Positions 1-9,240 are shown, numbered from the stretch's first letter. The stretch is 45,884 bases of DNA from JAAZPT01 sp034180455 (GCA_034180455.1 JAXFOG010000029.1:1-45884); one strand, 5' to 3'. Notes: generated by a model not told the origin, from the letters alone. Numbers and translations are program-made.

Positions 1-568
1 GCAAGATCGATAACTTTAGGTTTTTGCTTATATATCTATATGCAATTTCGCCAAATAAGGCTGGAACAACATTATCAAAAGCTGGCGTAAAAACAGGATT
101 ACTTAAAAACCCCTGCAAAGGAATAAGAAGTGCTACGCCTAATGCGAGGACAATAGTAGTAACAAGTGCAGAGCTTGCTATAGACAAGGTACTTATTATC
201 TCGTTTTCGGGGCTTCCTACCTCTGCCCCACTAAGTTCTCTAGCGTTGGCCACACAAGGGATTTTTAAATTTATAAGATTGCCAGTGGTAAATGCTAAGA
301 ATGTACCTCCAGCGCCTAGTATTGGTGTATACACCAAAAACTCCACTATTGAGCTTGGTCCCCAAATTAATATAATTTGTGCAAAAGCTTTCCAAAATGC
401 ATTCATGTCGGGAGATGTTCCTAATGCAGCTCCGTACATAAAAGGAGAAGCAAAAAAGAAAAATAGAAGTATACTAACGCCAAGTCTGCCTATAATATAT
501 GTGTTTTTAATATACTTTTCATAATAGGCATTTCTATCATTTTGATTTGCTAGATTATTTTTATCCAT
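1..568 (-). CDS. Polytopic membrane protein, C-terminus cut by window edge
   Basis: An open frame runs from an ATG at 568 (residues MDKNNLANQN) to the left edge without a stop, giving 189 visible codons. A GGAGG site lies just upstream. After a charged N-terminus of about 30 residues come several hydrophobic segments (around LGVSILLFFFASPFM, IILIWGPSSIVEFLVY and IASSALVTTIVLALGVALLI), so it is an integral membrane protein with at least four spans. It sits 10 bases after the stop of the DUF5058-like gene and is probably co-transcribed with it. The two may be partners in one transporter-like complex; that is inference from adjacency. I do not recognise the family. A long antisense frame at 24-524 is its shadow. 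Confidence 0.75.
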   Translation of the reverse strand, partial: MDKNNLANQNDRNAYYEKYIKNTYIIGRLGVSILLFFFFASPFMYGAALGTSPDMNAFWKAFAQIILIWGPSSIVEFLVYTPILGAGGTFLAFTTGNLINLKIPCVANARELSGAEVGSPENEIISTLSIASSALVTTIVLALGVALLIPLQGFLSNPVFTPAFDNVVPALFGEIAYRYISKNLKLSIL

Positions 569-578
569 ATTTTACCTC

Positions 579-1316
579 CTATAAAATGCTACCAATCACA
601 ACTGCCAAGGTCATAGCAATAAGCATACTGCCTGCGATTGAAAAGTTCTCTAGCCATTTATATCCTTTTTTATCAATGAAGTATATAAAGACACTCATAC
701 AGACTCCAGAGATTATAAGAACTAAAAACGGCAATATATTATCTTTTCTTATCCAAGTGGAAAGATATGATCCAATATATGCAGATACCAATCCTATAAA
801 CATTGCAGACATGGCTTTATCGCCAAAGTTCTTGCCTGTTTTCTTCTTTGTATTTACACCATAGTTTAATTTTTTTAGATAGACTTTTGTAAAAAATATT
901 GATGCAATTGCCCCAAAGCTGATTACTGCGCCCATAAGCAAAGCAATTGTAGAAAAAGCTTGAACTGTCATTTGACTTATGTTTAATCCATCCATTCCCA
1001 GAGCTCTTGATGCAGCATCTGCTACAGATGTTTCATAATGAAGTGCTCCAATTACGCTAAGTCGCATCCATGGCAAGGGAATTCCTAATGTGCCAGAAAG
1101 GCCTATGATTCCAAGCAAAATACTTACACTCGGAAGTATGGTAAATGTCGCAGATGATATCATAGTTCTTTTTAATACATTCTTATCCATGCCAATTTTT
1201 TTCCCTGCTCTATATGCTCTAATCATCAAAATAGTACAAAATACAGCAACAAGAAAAATAACTAGACCCGAAACCAAATAAAGTTTAGTGCCATTAAGCT
1301 GATCTAAAATATTCAT
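579..1316 (-). CDS. DUF5058-like membrane protein
   Basis: A 245-residue protein with about six hydrophobic segments (starting with LVSGLVIFLVAVFCTILMI near residue 16 and ending with a C-terminal helix). The pattern of helices, the early basic loop RAYRAGKKIGMDKNVLKR and the motif GIIGLSGTLGIPLPWMRLS look like the DUF5058 family of clostridial membrane proteins; this is recognition from memory, not a search result. No function is established for that family. The ATG overlaps the TGA stop of the helicase gene (ATGA), so the two are translationally linked, and the next gene is another membrane protein. A transporter-like role is a guess. Confidence 0.65.
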   Translation of the reverse strand: MNILDQLNGTKLYLVSGLVIFLVAVFCTILMIRAYRAGKKIGMDKNVLKRTMISSATFTILPSVSILLGIIGLSGTLGIPLPWMRLSVIGALHYETSVADAASRALGMDGLNISQMTVQAFSTIALLMGAVISFGAIASIFFTKVYLKKLNYGVNTKKKTGKNFGDKAMSAMFIGLVSAYIGSYLSTWIRKDNILPFLVLIISGVCMSVFIYFIDKKGYKWLENFSIAGSMLIAMTLAVVIGSIL

Positions 1317-3034
1317 AATATTTCTCCTTTATTTAAAATATATTTATCAAAAAGCCTATTTGTATGTTCAATAGCAGCAAAAGTAGCACATTTTACCTGC
1401 TCTGCTGGTTGTAGAGGATCATTCATAAGTGCCTTAAATTGGCTAACTTTTAATCCTAGTGCATCCTGCATTACTGGATCGCTTCCGTTTTCACTTACAA
1501 GATAATAGCACAGCAATGAATCAGTTTGTCCAATTCTATGTGCCCTATCTTCTGCTTGAGAATGAACAGCCGGCGACCAATCAAGCTCTCCAAATACAAC
1601 ACATGTAGCTCTTTGCAAATTTAGTCCGGCAGCAGCCCTAAGTGATATACAACACAAGTTGCTTTTACCAGACATAAAACGATCTACGGCATTCTGCTTT
1701 TGACTAGGCGTTTCCCTGCCTGTAATAGACACAGGATGTTCTGACTTAAGATGCGATTTGTAATAATCAAACACCAAATGATGGTGAGCAAAAACAAGAA
1801 CTTTTTCTCCAGATTCAAGCAACATTCTCACAAAAATACTAACATAGGGTGCTTTTGCAATTCCAGTAGCCATGCGCTCGCTTCTGTCTATATCAAGAGC
1901 AAGCAAATTTCTCTCTGACGGAGTCATTTCTCCATTCCAAAGGCTAAGCTTTTCCATCATTGGGCGAATATATTTGCTAAATAAATCTTTGTCAGAATCT
2001 ACAATATTTACTATTCGCCTTTTTGGAGGAAGATTAGGCAAAACATCTTCTTTCCTACGGCGAAGCATAATACCTTCATCGTATAAAAATGAACCCAGCT
2101 TTTCAGGACTAATTACAATATTGTTGCCATACCCATAGCACCATTCCCTTGTAAAAGCATCAAAACTACCCAGAAAATGCATATCAAGTATATTGATTAC
2201 TTGCCAAATTTCACCACCATTGTTATATATCGGAGTGCCACTTAGTCCATACGCTCTCTGAGCATTACTAGCCAAAAGACTTGCAACTGAATATTTTTCT
2301 GTGCCTCCATGCCTCAGTTCTTGTATTTCATCAAAAATTACAATAGGAAATTTATATCCTGGTAGAACATCCTTCCAACCTCTAAGTATTAGATAATGAG
2401 CAATATAGATATCTGCAGGAGGGAGCTCATACGGCTTTAATCCTTTGATTTGATGAATTCTTATTCCATGATCTGTATTTTTTAAAAATCTATTTATTTC
2501 ATTTATCCAGTTACTTACTAGATGCGCCGGTGGGACTATCAAACACGGATAATTACACAATCTTGCTAAAAGTGCTAGAGCCTGAACTGTTTTTCCTAAA
2601 CCCATATCATCTGCAAGCAATGCTCTATCGTTATTCTCTAGAAAGGCACATCCTTCTTCCTGGAACTCGCTAAGTTCCCCTTCAAAAGCAAACTTTGGTG
2701 GCTTAACCCTTTTTGGAGCAACATGATTATGTTTATCAATATAGGCTGCTTGGGATTCCTTTAAGGCAAAATCCCATTTTTGTGCATCTCTTTCTCTTAT
2801 TGAAAGTGGGTACCTTTGCATAAGCCAGTTTATATCCCCGACAAATCTCCTATGATTACTAAATGTTATTTCTCCTCTTTTTCCCGTATCACTAGCTGGG
2901 AAAATTCTCTTGGCAAATTCTATAACCATAGGCTCAGCTTTTATTGTCCAGCATTTTCTTTTACTATTAAAAGATAACTCGCCAAAGCTTTCGTTCGATT
3001 TATTTTCTTTAAGATATCCAGGTATATCTGTCAA
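1313..3034 (-). CDS. SNF2-family DEAD/DEAH helicase/translocase
   Basis: This 573-residue protein has a two-lobe superfamily 2 ATPase core. Motif I is DDMGLGKT (residues 142-149, Lys148 binding ATP phosphate), motif II is DEIQ (235-238), motif III is LSGTP near residue 266, and the C-terminal lobe has SLRAAAGLNLQ and QAEDRAHRIGQ (motifs V and VI), all typical of SNF2 ATPases that translocate on double-stranded DNA. About 120 N-terminal residues precede the core and resemble nothing I can name. Translation starts at TTG 3034, chosen because AAGGAG lies seven bases upstream and overlaps the stop of the nuclease gene. It is sandwiched between a PD-(D/E)XK nuclease gene and a membrane-protein gene, suggesting DNA processing or phage defence, but the target is unknown. 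Confidence 0.88.
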   Translation of the reverse strand: MTDIPGYLKENKSNESFGELSFNSKRKCWTIKAEPMVIEFAKRIFPASDTGKRGEITFSNHRRFVGDINWLMQRYPLSIRERDAQKWDFALKESQAAYIDKHNHVAPKRVKPPKFAFEGELSEFQEEGCAFLENNDRALLADDMGLGKTVQALALLARLCNYPCLIVPPAHLVSNWINEINRFLKNTDHGIRIHQIKGLKPYELPPADIYIAHYLILRGWKDVLPGYKFPIVIFDEIQELRHGGTEKYSVASLLASNAQRAYGLSGTPIYNNGGEIWQVINILDMHFLGSFDAFTREWCYGYGNNIVISPEKLGSFLYDEGIMLRRRKEDVLPNLPPKRRIVNIVDSDKDLFSKYIRPMMEKLSLWNGEMTPSERNLLALDIDRSERMATGIAKAPYVSIFVRMLLESGEKVLVFAHHHLVFDYYKSHLKSEHPVSITGRETPSQKQNAVDRFMSGKSNLCCISLRAAAGLNLQRATCVVFGELDWSPAVHSQAEDRAHRIGQTDSLLCYYLVSENGSDPVMQDALGLKVSQFKALMNDPLQPAEQVKCATFAAIEHTNRLFDKYILNKGEIL

Positions 3035-3044
3035 TTTATTCTCC

Positions 3045-3422
3045 TTATAGAGAAATACTCCAATTTCTGTATAAATTTACTATATAAATCTGTTTATTAT
3101 TTATAAAACTGGGAATATTAACTGATTTTGTTGTAACTAATATTATTTTTGATATTTTATCCGATTCAGAATATTTCTTTAATTGTTTTAAAAGTTCTTT
3201 ATCTTTTACAGTTGATTTTTTTACTTCAACACCAATATTTCCAGATAAAAAATCAATTCTTGAATCTGACGATAGTCTATATTCATGTTGAAACTCTATG
3301 CCATTTTTCACTAAACTTTCGGCAATAATACTATGTATTTGAGTCTCTTGTGGTAAAAATCCTACCTTAATTTGTTCTAATATGTTTATTAATATTTTTA
3401 TTTCATGTTCTGATTTTTCCAT
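3045..3422 (-). CDS. Small PD-(D/E)XK-type nuclease-like protein
   Basis: A 125-residue protein with the signature of a restriction-type nuclease fold: Asp57 in SRIDFLS, then the Glu66-Val-Lys68 pair in GVEVKK, with Glu35 and Glu47 upstream and a Gln80..Tyr84 helix (KQLKKY) after the core. These would bind divalent metal and cleave DNA. The protein is only the catalytic domain, with no recognisable DNA-binding domain, so specificity may come from the helicase encoded ten bases downstream. No good ribosome site precedes the ATG at 3422. The gene begins just after the terminator of the V-ATPase operon, so it probably has its own promoter, which I could not fix. Nuclease activity is inferred from motifs only. 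Confidence 0.7.
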   Translation of the reverse strand: MEKSEHEIKILINILEQIKVGFLPQETQIHSIIAESLVKNGIEFQHEYRLSSDSRIDFLSGNIGVEVKKSTVKDKELLKQLKKYSESDKISKIILVTTKSVNIPSFINNKQIYIVNLYRNWSISL

Positions 3423-3433
3423 GCAGATATATT

Positions 3434-3527
3434 AACAAAAAAATACAAAAAAATAAAGCTTGCATATTAAGATAAATTCTTATGTCATTTTATTCTGACA
3501 ATATAGTTTTATCATTTATGCAAGCTT
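3434..3527 (-). terminator. Intrinsic terminator of the V-ATPase operon
   Basis: AAGCTTGCATA (3456-3466) pairs perfectly with TATGCAAGCTT (3517-3527) across a 50-base AT-rich loop that holds a shorter inner pairing (GATAAA with TTTATC). On the minus strand the stem is followed by two T-runs down to about 3434. It lies just after the stop of the subunit D gene. Confidence 0.7.
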
Positions 3528-3531
3528 AATT

Positions 3532-4167
3532 TTAATTTCGATCTGCTATGATATCCTTAACTTTCATAAGTCTTGTTATTGAACTACGCTCGTTCTCATC
3601 TAATTTCATACTTATAAACCTTATTGTTTCTTCAAATTGAGGTATCATTACATACTCAAGAGCATTAACCCTACGTCTTGTCTTTTCAATTTCATCAGCA
3701 AGCATATTGCATGCTTTTTCAACTTCAGCAAGTTCTATCATCTTTGGAAGCAGATTAGCAAGTTCGGAGATTGCTCCATCAAGCTGCTCGGAAGTATCAA
3801 GAAATCCATAAGCTAGAGTTGTCTCTTGCAAAGATTCATCATCTACTGTGATGCGTGGAACCTGTACAGACATTATATTCTTTTTGGATAAATCGATTTG
3901 TGCATGTCTAGCAGGATAAAGCATTGCCTGTTCCAGAGCTTTTGGATCCATAAGTGCACGAGCCACAGCAAACTTACTGAAAGCACCTGCAAGTTCTTTT
4001 TCAAGCTCTTGTCTTAGTTCCATATTCTTACGAACAAGTATGATGAATTGCCTTACCATCTCATCTCGCTTATCCTTAAGAAGTTTATGCCCACGATTAG
4101 CAGTTGCAAGACGTCTTTTGATGCGAGTTAGCTCCATTCTTGTGGGGTTTATACGCATAACTGACAT
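3532..4167 (-). CDS. ntpD: V-type ATPase subunit D (central stalk)
   Basis: A 211-residue protein opening with MRINPTRMELTRIKRRL, the hallmark start of bacterial and archaeal V-type subunit D. It is almost wholly helical: a long N-terminal helix and a long C-terminal helix (about 150-205) would form the coiled-coil shaft that rotates inside the A3B3 head and passes torque to the membrane rotor. Length matches the family. The gene is last in the ATPase operon, two bases after subunit B, and is followed by the operon terminator, as in other clostridial operons of this type. Confidence 0.97.
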   Translation of the reverse strand: MSVMRINPTRMELTRIKRRLATANRGHKLLKDKRDEMVRQFIILVRKNMELRQELEKELAGAFSKFAVARALMDPKALEQAMLYPARHAQIDLSKKNIMSVQVPRITVDDESLQETTLAYGFLDTSEQLDGAISELANLLPKMIELAEVEKACNMLADEIEKTRRRVNALEYVMIPQFEETIRFISMKLDENERSSITRLMKVKDIIADRN

Positions 4168-4169
4168 AG

Positions 4170-5549
4170 CTATGCCTCCTCTTTGGGTAGGTACTTATCA
4201 AGCATATCATCACGTATACGCTTAAGCTCAGCTCTTGGTAGTTTTGCAAGCAATTTCCAGCCTATATCTAAAGTTTCTTCTATGCTTCTGTTTGTATTAT
4301 AGCCTTGTGATACATATTCATTTTCAAAGCCAGTTGCAAACTCTACATATTTTTTATCGATATCTGTAAGAGCTCCCTCGCCTAAAACTACTGCAAGCTC
4401 TTTAGCTTCTTTACCTCGAGAATATGCAGCAAAAAGCTGGTTCATTGTAGCTGCATGATCCTCTCTTGTCTTTCCTTCTCCAATACCCTTATCCTTTAGT
4501 CTTGAAAGAGATGGTAATACATCGATAGGAGGCTTTATTCCCTTATGATGCAGCTCTCTACTAAGGATAATCTGCCCTTCTGTAATGTATCCTGTAAGGT
4601 CAGGAATAGGATGGGTCTTATCATCTTCAGGCATGGTTAAAATTGGAATCTGAGTTACAGAGCCTTCTTTGCCAATTATTCTACCTGCACGCTCATACAT
4701 GCTAGCAAGGTCTGTATATAGATATCCAGGATATCCACGTCTTCCAGGCACTTCCTTACGAGCAGCAGAAACTTCACGTAGGGCTTCTGCATAGTTTGTA
4801 ATATCAGTAAGAATTACCAACACATGCATTCCCTTATCAAATGCGAGATACTCGGCAGCAGTAAGAGCCATTCTAGGAGTTGAAATACGCTCAATAGCTG
4901 GGTCATTAGCTAAATTCATAAACAAAACTGCGCGCTCTATTGCACCTGTTTTTCTAAAGTCTTCCACAAAGTATTCAGCTTCTTCAAAAGTGATACCAAT
5001 AGCTCCAAATACAACAGCGAACTTGCTATCGCTGCCAAGAACTTTTGCCTGTCTAGCTATCTGGGTAGCTAGCTGAGCATGTGGAAGGCCTGATCCCGAA
5101 AACACTGGTAGCTTTTGACCACGAACAAGTGTGTTTAAACCATCTATTGCAGAAATACCAGTTTGAATAAACTCATTAGGATAATCTCTTGCAGCAGGGT
5201 TTATAGGTTCGCCATTAATATCTAGACGTTTTTCTGGAATAAGTTCTGGTCCTCCATCTTTTGGATTGCCCATACCATCAAATACTCTGCCTAAAATATC
5301 TTCAGAAACTGGAAGTTCGATTGACCTTCCCAAAAATCTTACCTTTGAGTCATTTATCTTAAGACCATTACTGCTTTCAAAAAGCTGAACAAGAGCCTTG
5401 TCTTTATCTATTTCAAGAACCTTGCCTCTACGCTTTTCGCCATTTTTTTGCTCGATTTCAACAAGTTCGTTATAGCCTACTCCGGATACTCCCTCAACTA
5501 GCATAAGAGGTCCAACAACTTCTCGTATTGTGTTGTATTCTTTAAGCAT
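4170..5549 (-). CDS. ntpB: V-type ATPase subunit B (non-catalytic)
   Basis: From the ATG at 5549 this is 459 residues, the normal length. That start is preferred over an in-frame ATG at 5579 because GAGGAGG lies about nine bases upstream and the protein then begins MLKEYNTIREV as in homologues. It has the SGSGLPHAQLATQIARQ segment in place of a functional Walker A, which is typical of subunit B, and EALREVSAARKEVPGRRGYP, which forms part of the interface with the catalytic A subunit. Its start overlaps the end of the subunit A gene by eight bases, so the two subunits are translationally coupled, fitting equal production for the A3B3 hexamer. Confidence 0.97.
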   Translation of the reverse strand: MLKEYNTIREVVGPLMLVEGVSGVGYNELVEIEQKNGEKRRGKVLEIDKDKALVQLFESSNGLKINDSKVRFLGRSIELPVSEDILGRVFDGMGNPKDGGPELIPEKRLDINGEPINPAARDYPNEFIQTGISAIDGLNTLVRGQKLPVFSGSGLPHAQLATQIARQAKVLGSDSKFAVVFGAIGITFEEAEYFVEDFRKTGAIERAVLFMNLANDPAIERISTPRMALTAAEYLAFDKGMHVLVILTDITNYAEALREVSAARKEVPGRRGYPGYLYTDLASMYERAGRIIGKEGSVTQIPILTMPEDDKTHPIPDLTGYITEGQIILSRELHHKGIKPPIDVLPSLSRLKDKGIGEGKTREDHAATMNQLFAAYSRGKEAKELAVVLGEGALTDIDKKYVEFATGFENEYVSQGYNTNRSIEETLDIGWKLLAKLPRAELKRIRDDMLDKYLPKEEA

Positions 5550-7317
5550 TATAGGACCCCTCCTCATCAAGATTTGCAAACTCTGTAAGCATGTCTTTCT
5601 CTATTTTTTCAAATTTTTCATAGATTTCGTCTTCAGGAATATATTTTGATCTTCCAAGGCTCTCTCTAACTGGCATTTCCAGCAAGCTTGACAAAAGCAC
5701 TCCATCTTCTAAAGCTTTATGTCCTTTTTCATCAAGCAAAAGTATAAGCCTTAGCATTTTTTCTTGCTTTTTAAGTGAAGTATAAGTATCTACATCATCA
5801 AAAGCATTCTGATGCAAATAGTCTTCTCTGATCATTCTAGCAGTTTCAAGAGTTAATCTATCACTCCAGCTCAATGCATCAATACCGACAAGTCTTACAA
5901 TTTCATCAAGTTCTGACTCTTTTTGAAGTATTGCCATAGCTTGCTGTCTAAGATCATTCCACTGTGCAGATACATTATCGCTGTACCAGTTTTCAAGGCT
6001 ATCAACATATAGAGAATAGCTCTGCATCCAGTCTATAGCAGGAAAATGTCTCTTATATGCAAGTTGTGCAGATAGACCCCAGAAAACCTTTACAATACGA
6101 AGTGTCGCTTGAGAAACAGGTTCTGAGATATCTCCTCCTGGAGGAGAAACTGCTCCTATTGCAGATATAGCTCCACGCCTATCGTCATCACCAAGGCAGT
6201 TTACAATGCCCGCTCTCTCATAAAACTCTGCGACACGGCTTGATAAATATGCTGGATAGCCCTCTTCACCAGGCATTTCCTCAAGACGACCCGACATCTC
6301 TCTAAGAGCTTCTGCCCAGCGACTTGTAGAGTCAGCCATTATAGCAACCTTATAGCCCATGTCTCTAAAATACTCTGCAATTGTTATGCCCGTATAAATT
6401 GAAGCTTCTCTTGCAGCAACTGGCATATCTGATGTGTTTGCAATAAGCACTGTTCTACGCATTAGACTTTGGCCTGTCTTAGGATCTCTAAGTTCAGGGA
6501 ACTCTCTAAGAACATCCGTCATCTCGTTACCACGTTCTCCACAGCCTACATAGACAATAATGTCTGCATCTGCCCACTTTGCAAGTTGGTGCTGAACAAC
6601 GGTTTTCCCTGATCCAAATGGACCTGGAACAGCGGCTACACCACCCATAGCAATTGGAAAAAATGTATCAATTACTCTTTGCCCAGTAACCATAGGCATA
6701 GTTGGAGAAATTTTATTTTTATAAGGTCTTCCTCTTCTTACTGGCCATTTTTGCATCATGCTAATTTCGTGAATGTGACCGTCTGAGCCTTCAACCTTGC
6801 AAACTGTTTCTGTAATTGTGCAGCTTTTCTCTTTTATTTCTATAATCTTGCCACACACACCAACTGGAACCATTATCTTATGAAGAACGCTAGGGGTTTC
6901 CTGAACAGTACCAATAACAGATCCAGCCTCTACCTCATCACCAACGATTTTCTTTGGTTCAAAAAGCCAAACCTTCTCTTTATCTAGAGATTCAACTTCA
7001 ACGCCACGCTCTATTCTATCGCCAACCTTATTGTATATAGCAGTAAGTGGGCGCTGTATCCCATCAAATATTGATTCTATAAGTCCAGGTCCGAGTTCAA
7101 CAGAGAGCTGTGCTCCAGTAGATTCTACCGGTTCTCCTGGCATAAGACCTGAAGTCTCTTCATATACTTGAATAGATGCAAGATCTCCTCTAAGTTCTAT
7201 GATCTCACCAACAAGTCTCTTTTGGCTAACGCGTACCACATCGTACATACGAGCATCAGCCATACCTTCGGCAAGGATTAGAGGACCAGACACCTTTACT
7301 ATCTTTCCTGTTGCCAA
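5542..7317 (-). CDS. ntpA: V-type ATPase subunit A (catalytic)
   Basis: A 591-residue catalytic subunit. The Walker A loop is GPFGSGKT at residues 232-239 (Lys238, Thr239), followed by the catalytic-Glu region GCGERGNEM and by ALREMSGRLEEMPGEEGYPA. The long non-homologous insert that distinguishes V-type A from F-type beta lies at roughly 110-200. The protein hydrolyses or makes ATP in the soluble head. It lies 14 bases after the subunit F gene. Nothing is truncated. Confidence 0.98.
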   Translation of the reverse strand: MATGKIVKVSGPLILAEGMADARMYDVVRVSQKRLVGEIIELRGDLASIQVYEETSGLMPGEPVESTGAQLSVELGPGLIESIFDGIQRPLTAIYNKVGDRIERGVEVESLDKEKVWLFEPKKIVGDEVEAGSVIGTVQETPSVLHKIMVPVGVCGKIIEIKEKSCTITETVCKVEGSDGHIHEISMMQKWPVRRGRPYKNKISPTMPMVTGQRVIDTFFPIAMGGVAAVPGPFGSGKTVVQHQLAKWADADIIVYVGCGERGNEMTDVLREFPELRDPKTGQSLMRRTVLIANTSDMPVAAREASIYTGITIAEYFRDMGYKVAIMADSTSRWAEALREMSGRLEEMPGEEGYPAYLSSRVAEFYERAGIVNCLGDDDRRGAISAIGAVSPPGGDISEPVSQATLRIVKVFWGLSAQLAYKRHFPAIDWMQSYSLYVDSLENWYSDNVSAQWNDLRQQAMAILQKESELDEIVRLVGIDALSWSDRLTLETARMIREDYLHQNAFDDVDTYTSLKKQEKMLRLILLLDEKGHKALEDGVLLSSLLEMPVRESLGRSKYIPEDEIYEKFEKIEKDMLTEFANLDEEGSYNA

Positions 7318-7331
7318 AATGCTTTACCCTC

Positions 7332-7658
7332 CTATTTGTTAAAAATAATATCTGCACCTATTGCTTTTTCTACATTCTTTTTAATGGCTTTCATTCCATA
7401 ACCAATAGCCCCACTACTTGCAGGTATAGGTATTATTGAAAGTCTATAATTATTCCTGTAATTTTCAATAGCTTCTTGTGCTTCTTCAGCTTCTTTTTCA
7501 GTAATAAATATCACATTTATTCCTGATTTATACATACTATGGATCGCTCTTGAAGTTTCGTCTGCATTTGAGCTAGTAATAACTTGCATACCAAGTGCCT
7601 TTAATGCAAGCACACTTGAACGATCTCCAATAGCACCAAGCTTAATGTTATCTTGCAT
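7332..7658 (-). CDS. ntpF: V-type ATPase subunit F (central stalk)
   Basis: A small 108-residue protein starting MQDNIKLGAIGDRSSVLALKALGM, matching the Rossmann-like subunit F (called NtpG in Enterococcus hirae) that binds the subunit D shaft. The motif IFITEKEAEE and the proline-rich IIPIPASSGAIGYGM fit the family. The start codon lies inside the end of the subunit C gene (11-base overlap), so translation is coupled. Naming of V-ATPase genes differs between species, so the letter may vary. Confidence 0.92.
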   Translation of the reverse strand: MQDNIKLGAIGDRSSVLALKALGMQVITSSNADETSRAIHSMYKSGINVIFITEKEAEEAQEAIENYRNNYRLSIIPIPASSGAIGYGMKAIKKNVEKAIGADIIFNK

Positions 7659-8622
7659 ATGTATCTCTTAGCCTTTCTCTAATCTCATCATCACTTTGCC
7701 CACTGGCTTTTATTGACATAATAAGCCTTATAGCTAAAAGACTTCTCTGCAATTTAAGTAAATATAAAATGAAGTTGTTAATATCAATTTGCATATACTC
7801 TGTTGATTTAAATATTGAAATCAACACATTGTCAGCTGTCTTTTCTAGATCTGATAGTGAGATATGGTGATTTATAAAGCGCATATACTCAACAGCAAAA
7901 TCTTTATTTATGCTACGTAATTGATTGTATAGCTTTATTGGTGCATTGTATGATTTTATAAATAATTCCTTTGAAATAAGGCTACTTTCCAGAAGTACAT
8001 CTTTTATCATTTCTGGAGTTTTACCCATACGCTTTAGACGCTGCACTGTGATAGTGTTTGAAAAAACAACTTTATTGTTAAAATATTCTATAAGCAAAGG
8101 ATCATTTACCTTGTTTATTTGCTCAAATATGTAATTATAGCAAGCTTTATCAATGGTAGTATCGATCAGATATACTTCAAAGTCCTTAATTATCAACTTT
8201 TCAAGTTCTTCCATAGCAACCCTAAGCTGCTTTGGCAATGCTTTATAATTATGATTAATTACATACCGCTTTAGATCTTCTAATTTAAAAATTCCAACAT
8301 TATATAAATAGTCTGCTTCAATGCCAAGAATTCTAGCCTTGAATAGCATTTTTAAATTATGAGCAACATAAGGAATCAATAAAGTGTTCTTTAGGTTTTG
8401 ATCATTGCAATATCTAGATAAATTTGAACATGCTTTATCAAATATCTTTTCCAAATAGATTTCATAATCATCATTCAGAGTGGGAATAATTGACAAATCA
8501 ACAAGGACTTGTTTTGCATCTTTATATGAACTAGCATCAAGAAGTCTATCTATATCAGTTTTCTGGATTGATTTGCTCTGTATCATTTTTATTTTGGCAC
8601 AGGCAAATTGACTATTGCTCAT
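7648..8622 (-). CDS. ntpC: V-type ATPase subunit C (rotor-stalk connector)
   Basis: A 324-residue, almost entirely helical protein in the position of subunit C, the funnel-shaped part that joins the D/F shaft to the membrane K ring. Supporting segments are the N-terminal FACAKIKMIQSKSIQKTDID and the repeated three-helix units with NLKMLFKARILGIEADYLYN. It lies three bases after the subunit E gene and overlaps subunit F. Sequence conservation in this family is low, so the assignment rests strongly on operon order and length. Confidence 0.9.
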   Translation of the reverse strand: MSNSQFACAKIKMIQSKSIQKTDIDRLLDASSYKDAKQVLVDLSIIPTLNDDYEIYLEKIFDKACSNLSRYCNDQNLKNTLLIPYVAHNLKMLFKARILGIEADYLYNVGIFKLEDLKRYVINHNYKALPKQLRVAMEELEKLIIKDFEVYLIDTTIDKACYNYIFEQINKVNDPLLIEYFNNKVVFSNTITVQRLKRMGKTPEMIKDVLLESSLISKELFIKSYNAPIKLYNQLRSINKDFAVEYMRFINHHISLSDLEKTADNVLISIFKSTEYMQIDINNFILYLLKLQRSLLAIRLIMSIKASGQSDDEIRERLRDTYAR

Positions 8623-8625
8623 ATA

Positions 8626-9228
8626 TTATCCTTCCTGCTTATTAAAAAGTATATTCGCAACTTCGTTCTCTAGGCTACCTTTCATACTGTCAAGAACAGC
8701 CTCCAAGGTACAATTAGTATCTACACCATTTTTGCTTAAAATAGCACCAGTATATCCCTTAACTACTGATGAAGAAAGTGTTATTGGGGCTTTTCCACTG
8801 GAAACAAGCTTGTTGTTAATGTCTTTTAGCACATTTTCGTCAAGCCATTCTTTTTTATATTCACCCAAAGACAAAGTTTCGCCACCCTCGGCTAGATTTA
8901 TAAGCAAATCGCTTACTGAAGTTCTAACCTCTTCTGTGCTAAGATTTCTGAGCATGTCCTGAGCGCTGGCAAACGCATCATCTATAAGTTTGCGCTTTTC
9001 AGCTAAGAGCTCTTTTTTTAGCTCAAGCTCATTAAGGCTTTCCATTTGCTTTCGCATTTCATCGACTTCAAGCTTTGCTTTTTCTTCAGTTTGATTACGC
9101 ATTTCCTGCATCTGAATGCGAGCCTGATACTGCAAATTTTCTGCTTTGGTTTTTGCTTCACTAAGTATATCGGCTGATAAATCTTTTGCGTCCTCGCGTA
9201 TTTTATTTAAAATTGCATCAGCTTTCAT
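8626..9228 (-). CDS. ntpE: V-type ATPase subunit E (peripheral stalk)
   Basis: A 200-residue protein. The first 110 residues are a long charged helix rich in Lys, Glu and Ala (for example DLSADILSEAKTKAENLQYQ), and the rest is a mixed domain ending VANILFNKQEG. This matches subunit E, which pairs with the short coiled-coil H/G subunit as a stator holding the head against rotation. The gene lies twelve bases after subunit K and three before subunit C. Confidence 0.93.
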   Translation of the reverse strand: MKADAILNKIREDAKDLSADILSEAKTKAENLQYQARIQMQEMRNQTEEKAKLEVDEMRKQMESLNELELKKELLAEKRKLIDDAFASAQDMLRNLSTEEVRTSVSDLLINLAEGGETLSLGEYKKEWLDENVLKDINNKLVSSGKAPITLSSSVVKGYTGAILSKNGVDTNCTLEAVLDSMKGSLENEVANILFNKQEG

Positions 9229-9240
9229 AGTGCCTCCGAA

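Noticed and set aside
24..524. Plus-strand ORF of 166 codons
   Set aside because: It is antisense to a minus-strand membrane protein frame with a good start and ribosome site; composition fits a shadow.
1313..3422. Known restriction or DISARM-type system
   Set aside because: No methyltransferase, specificity subunit, phospholipase-D or DUF1998-type partner is present in the visible neighbourhood.
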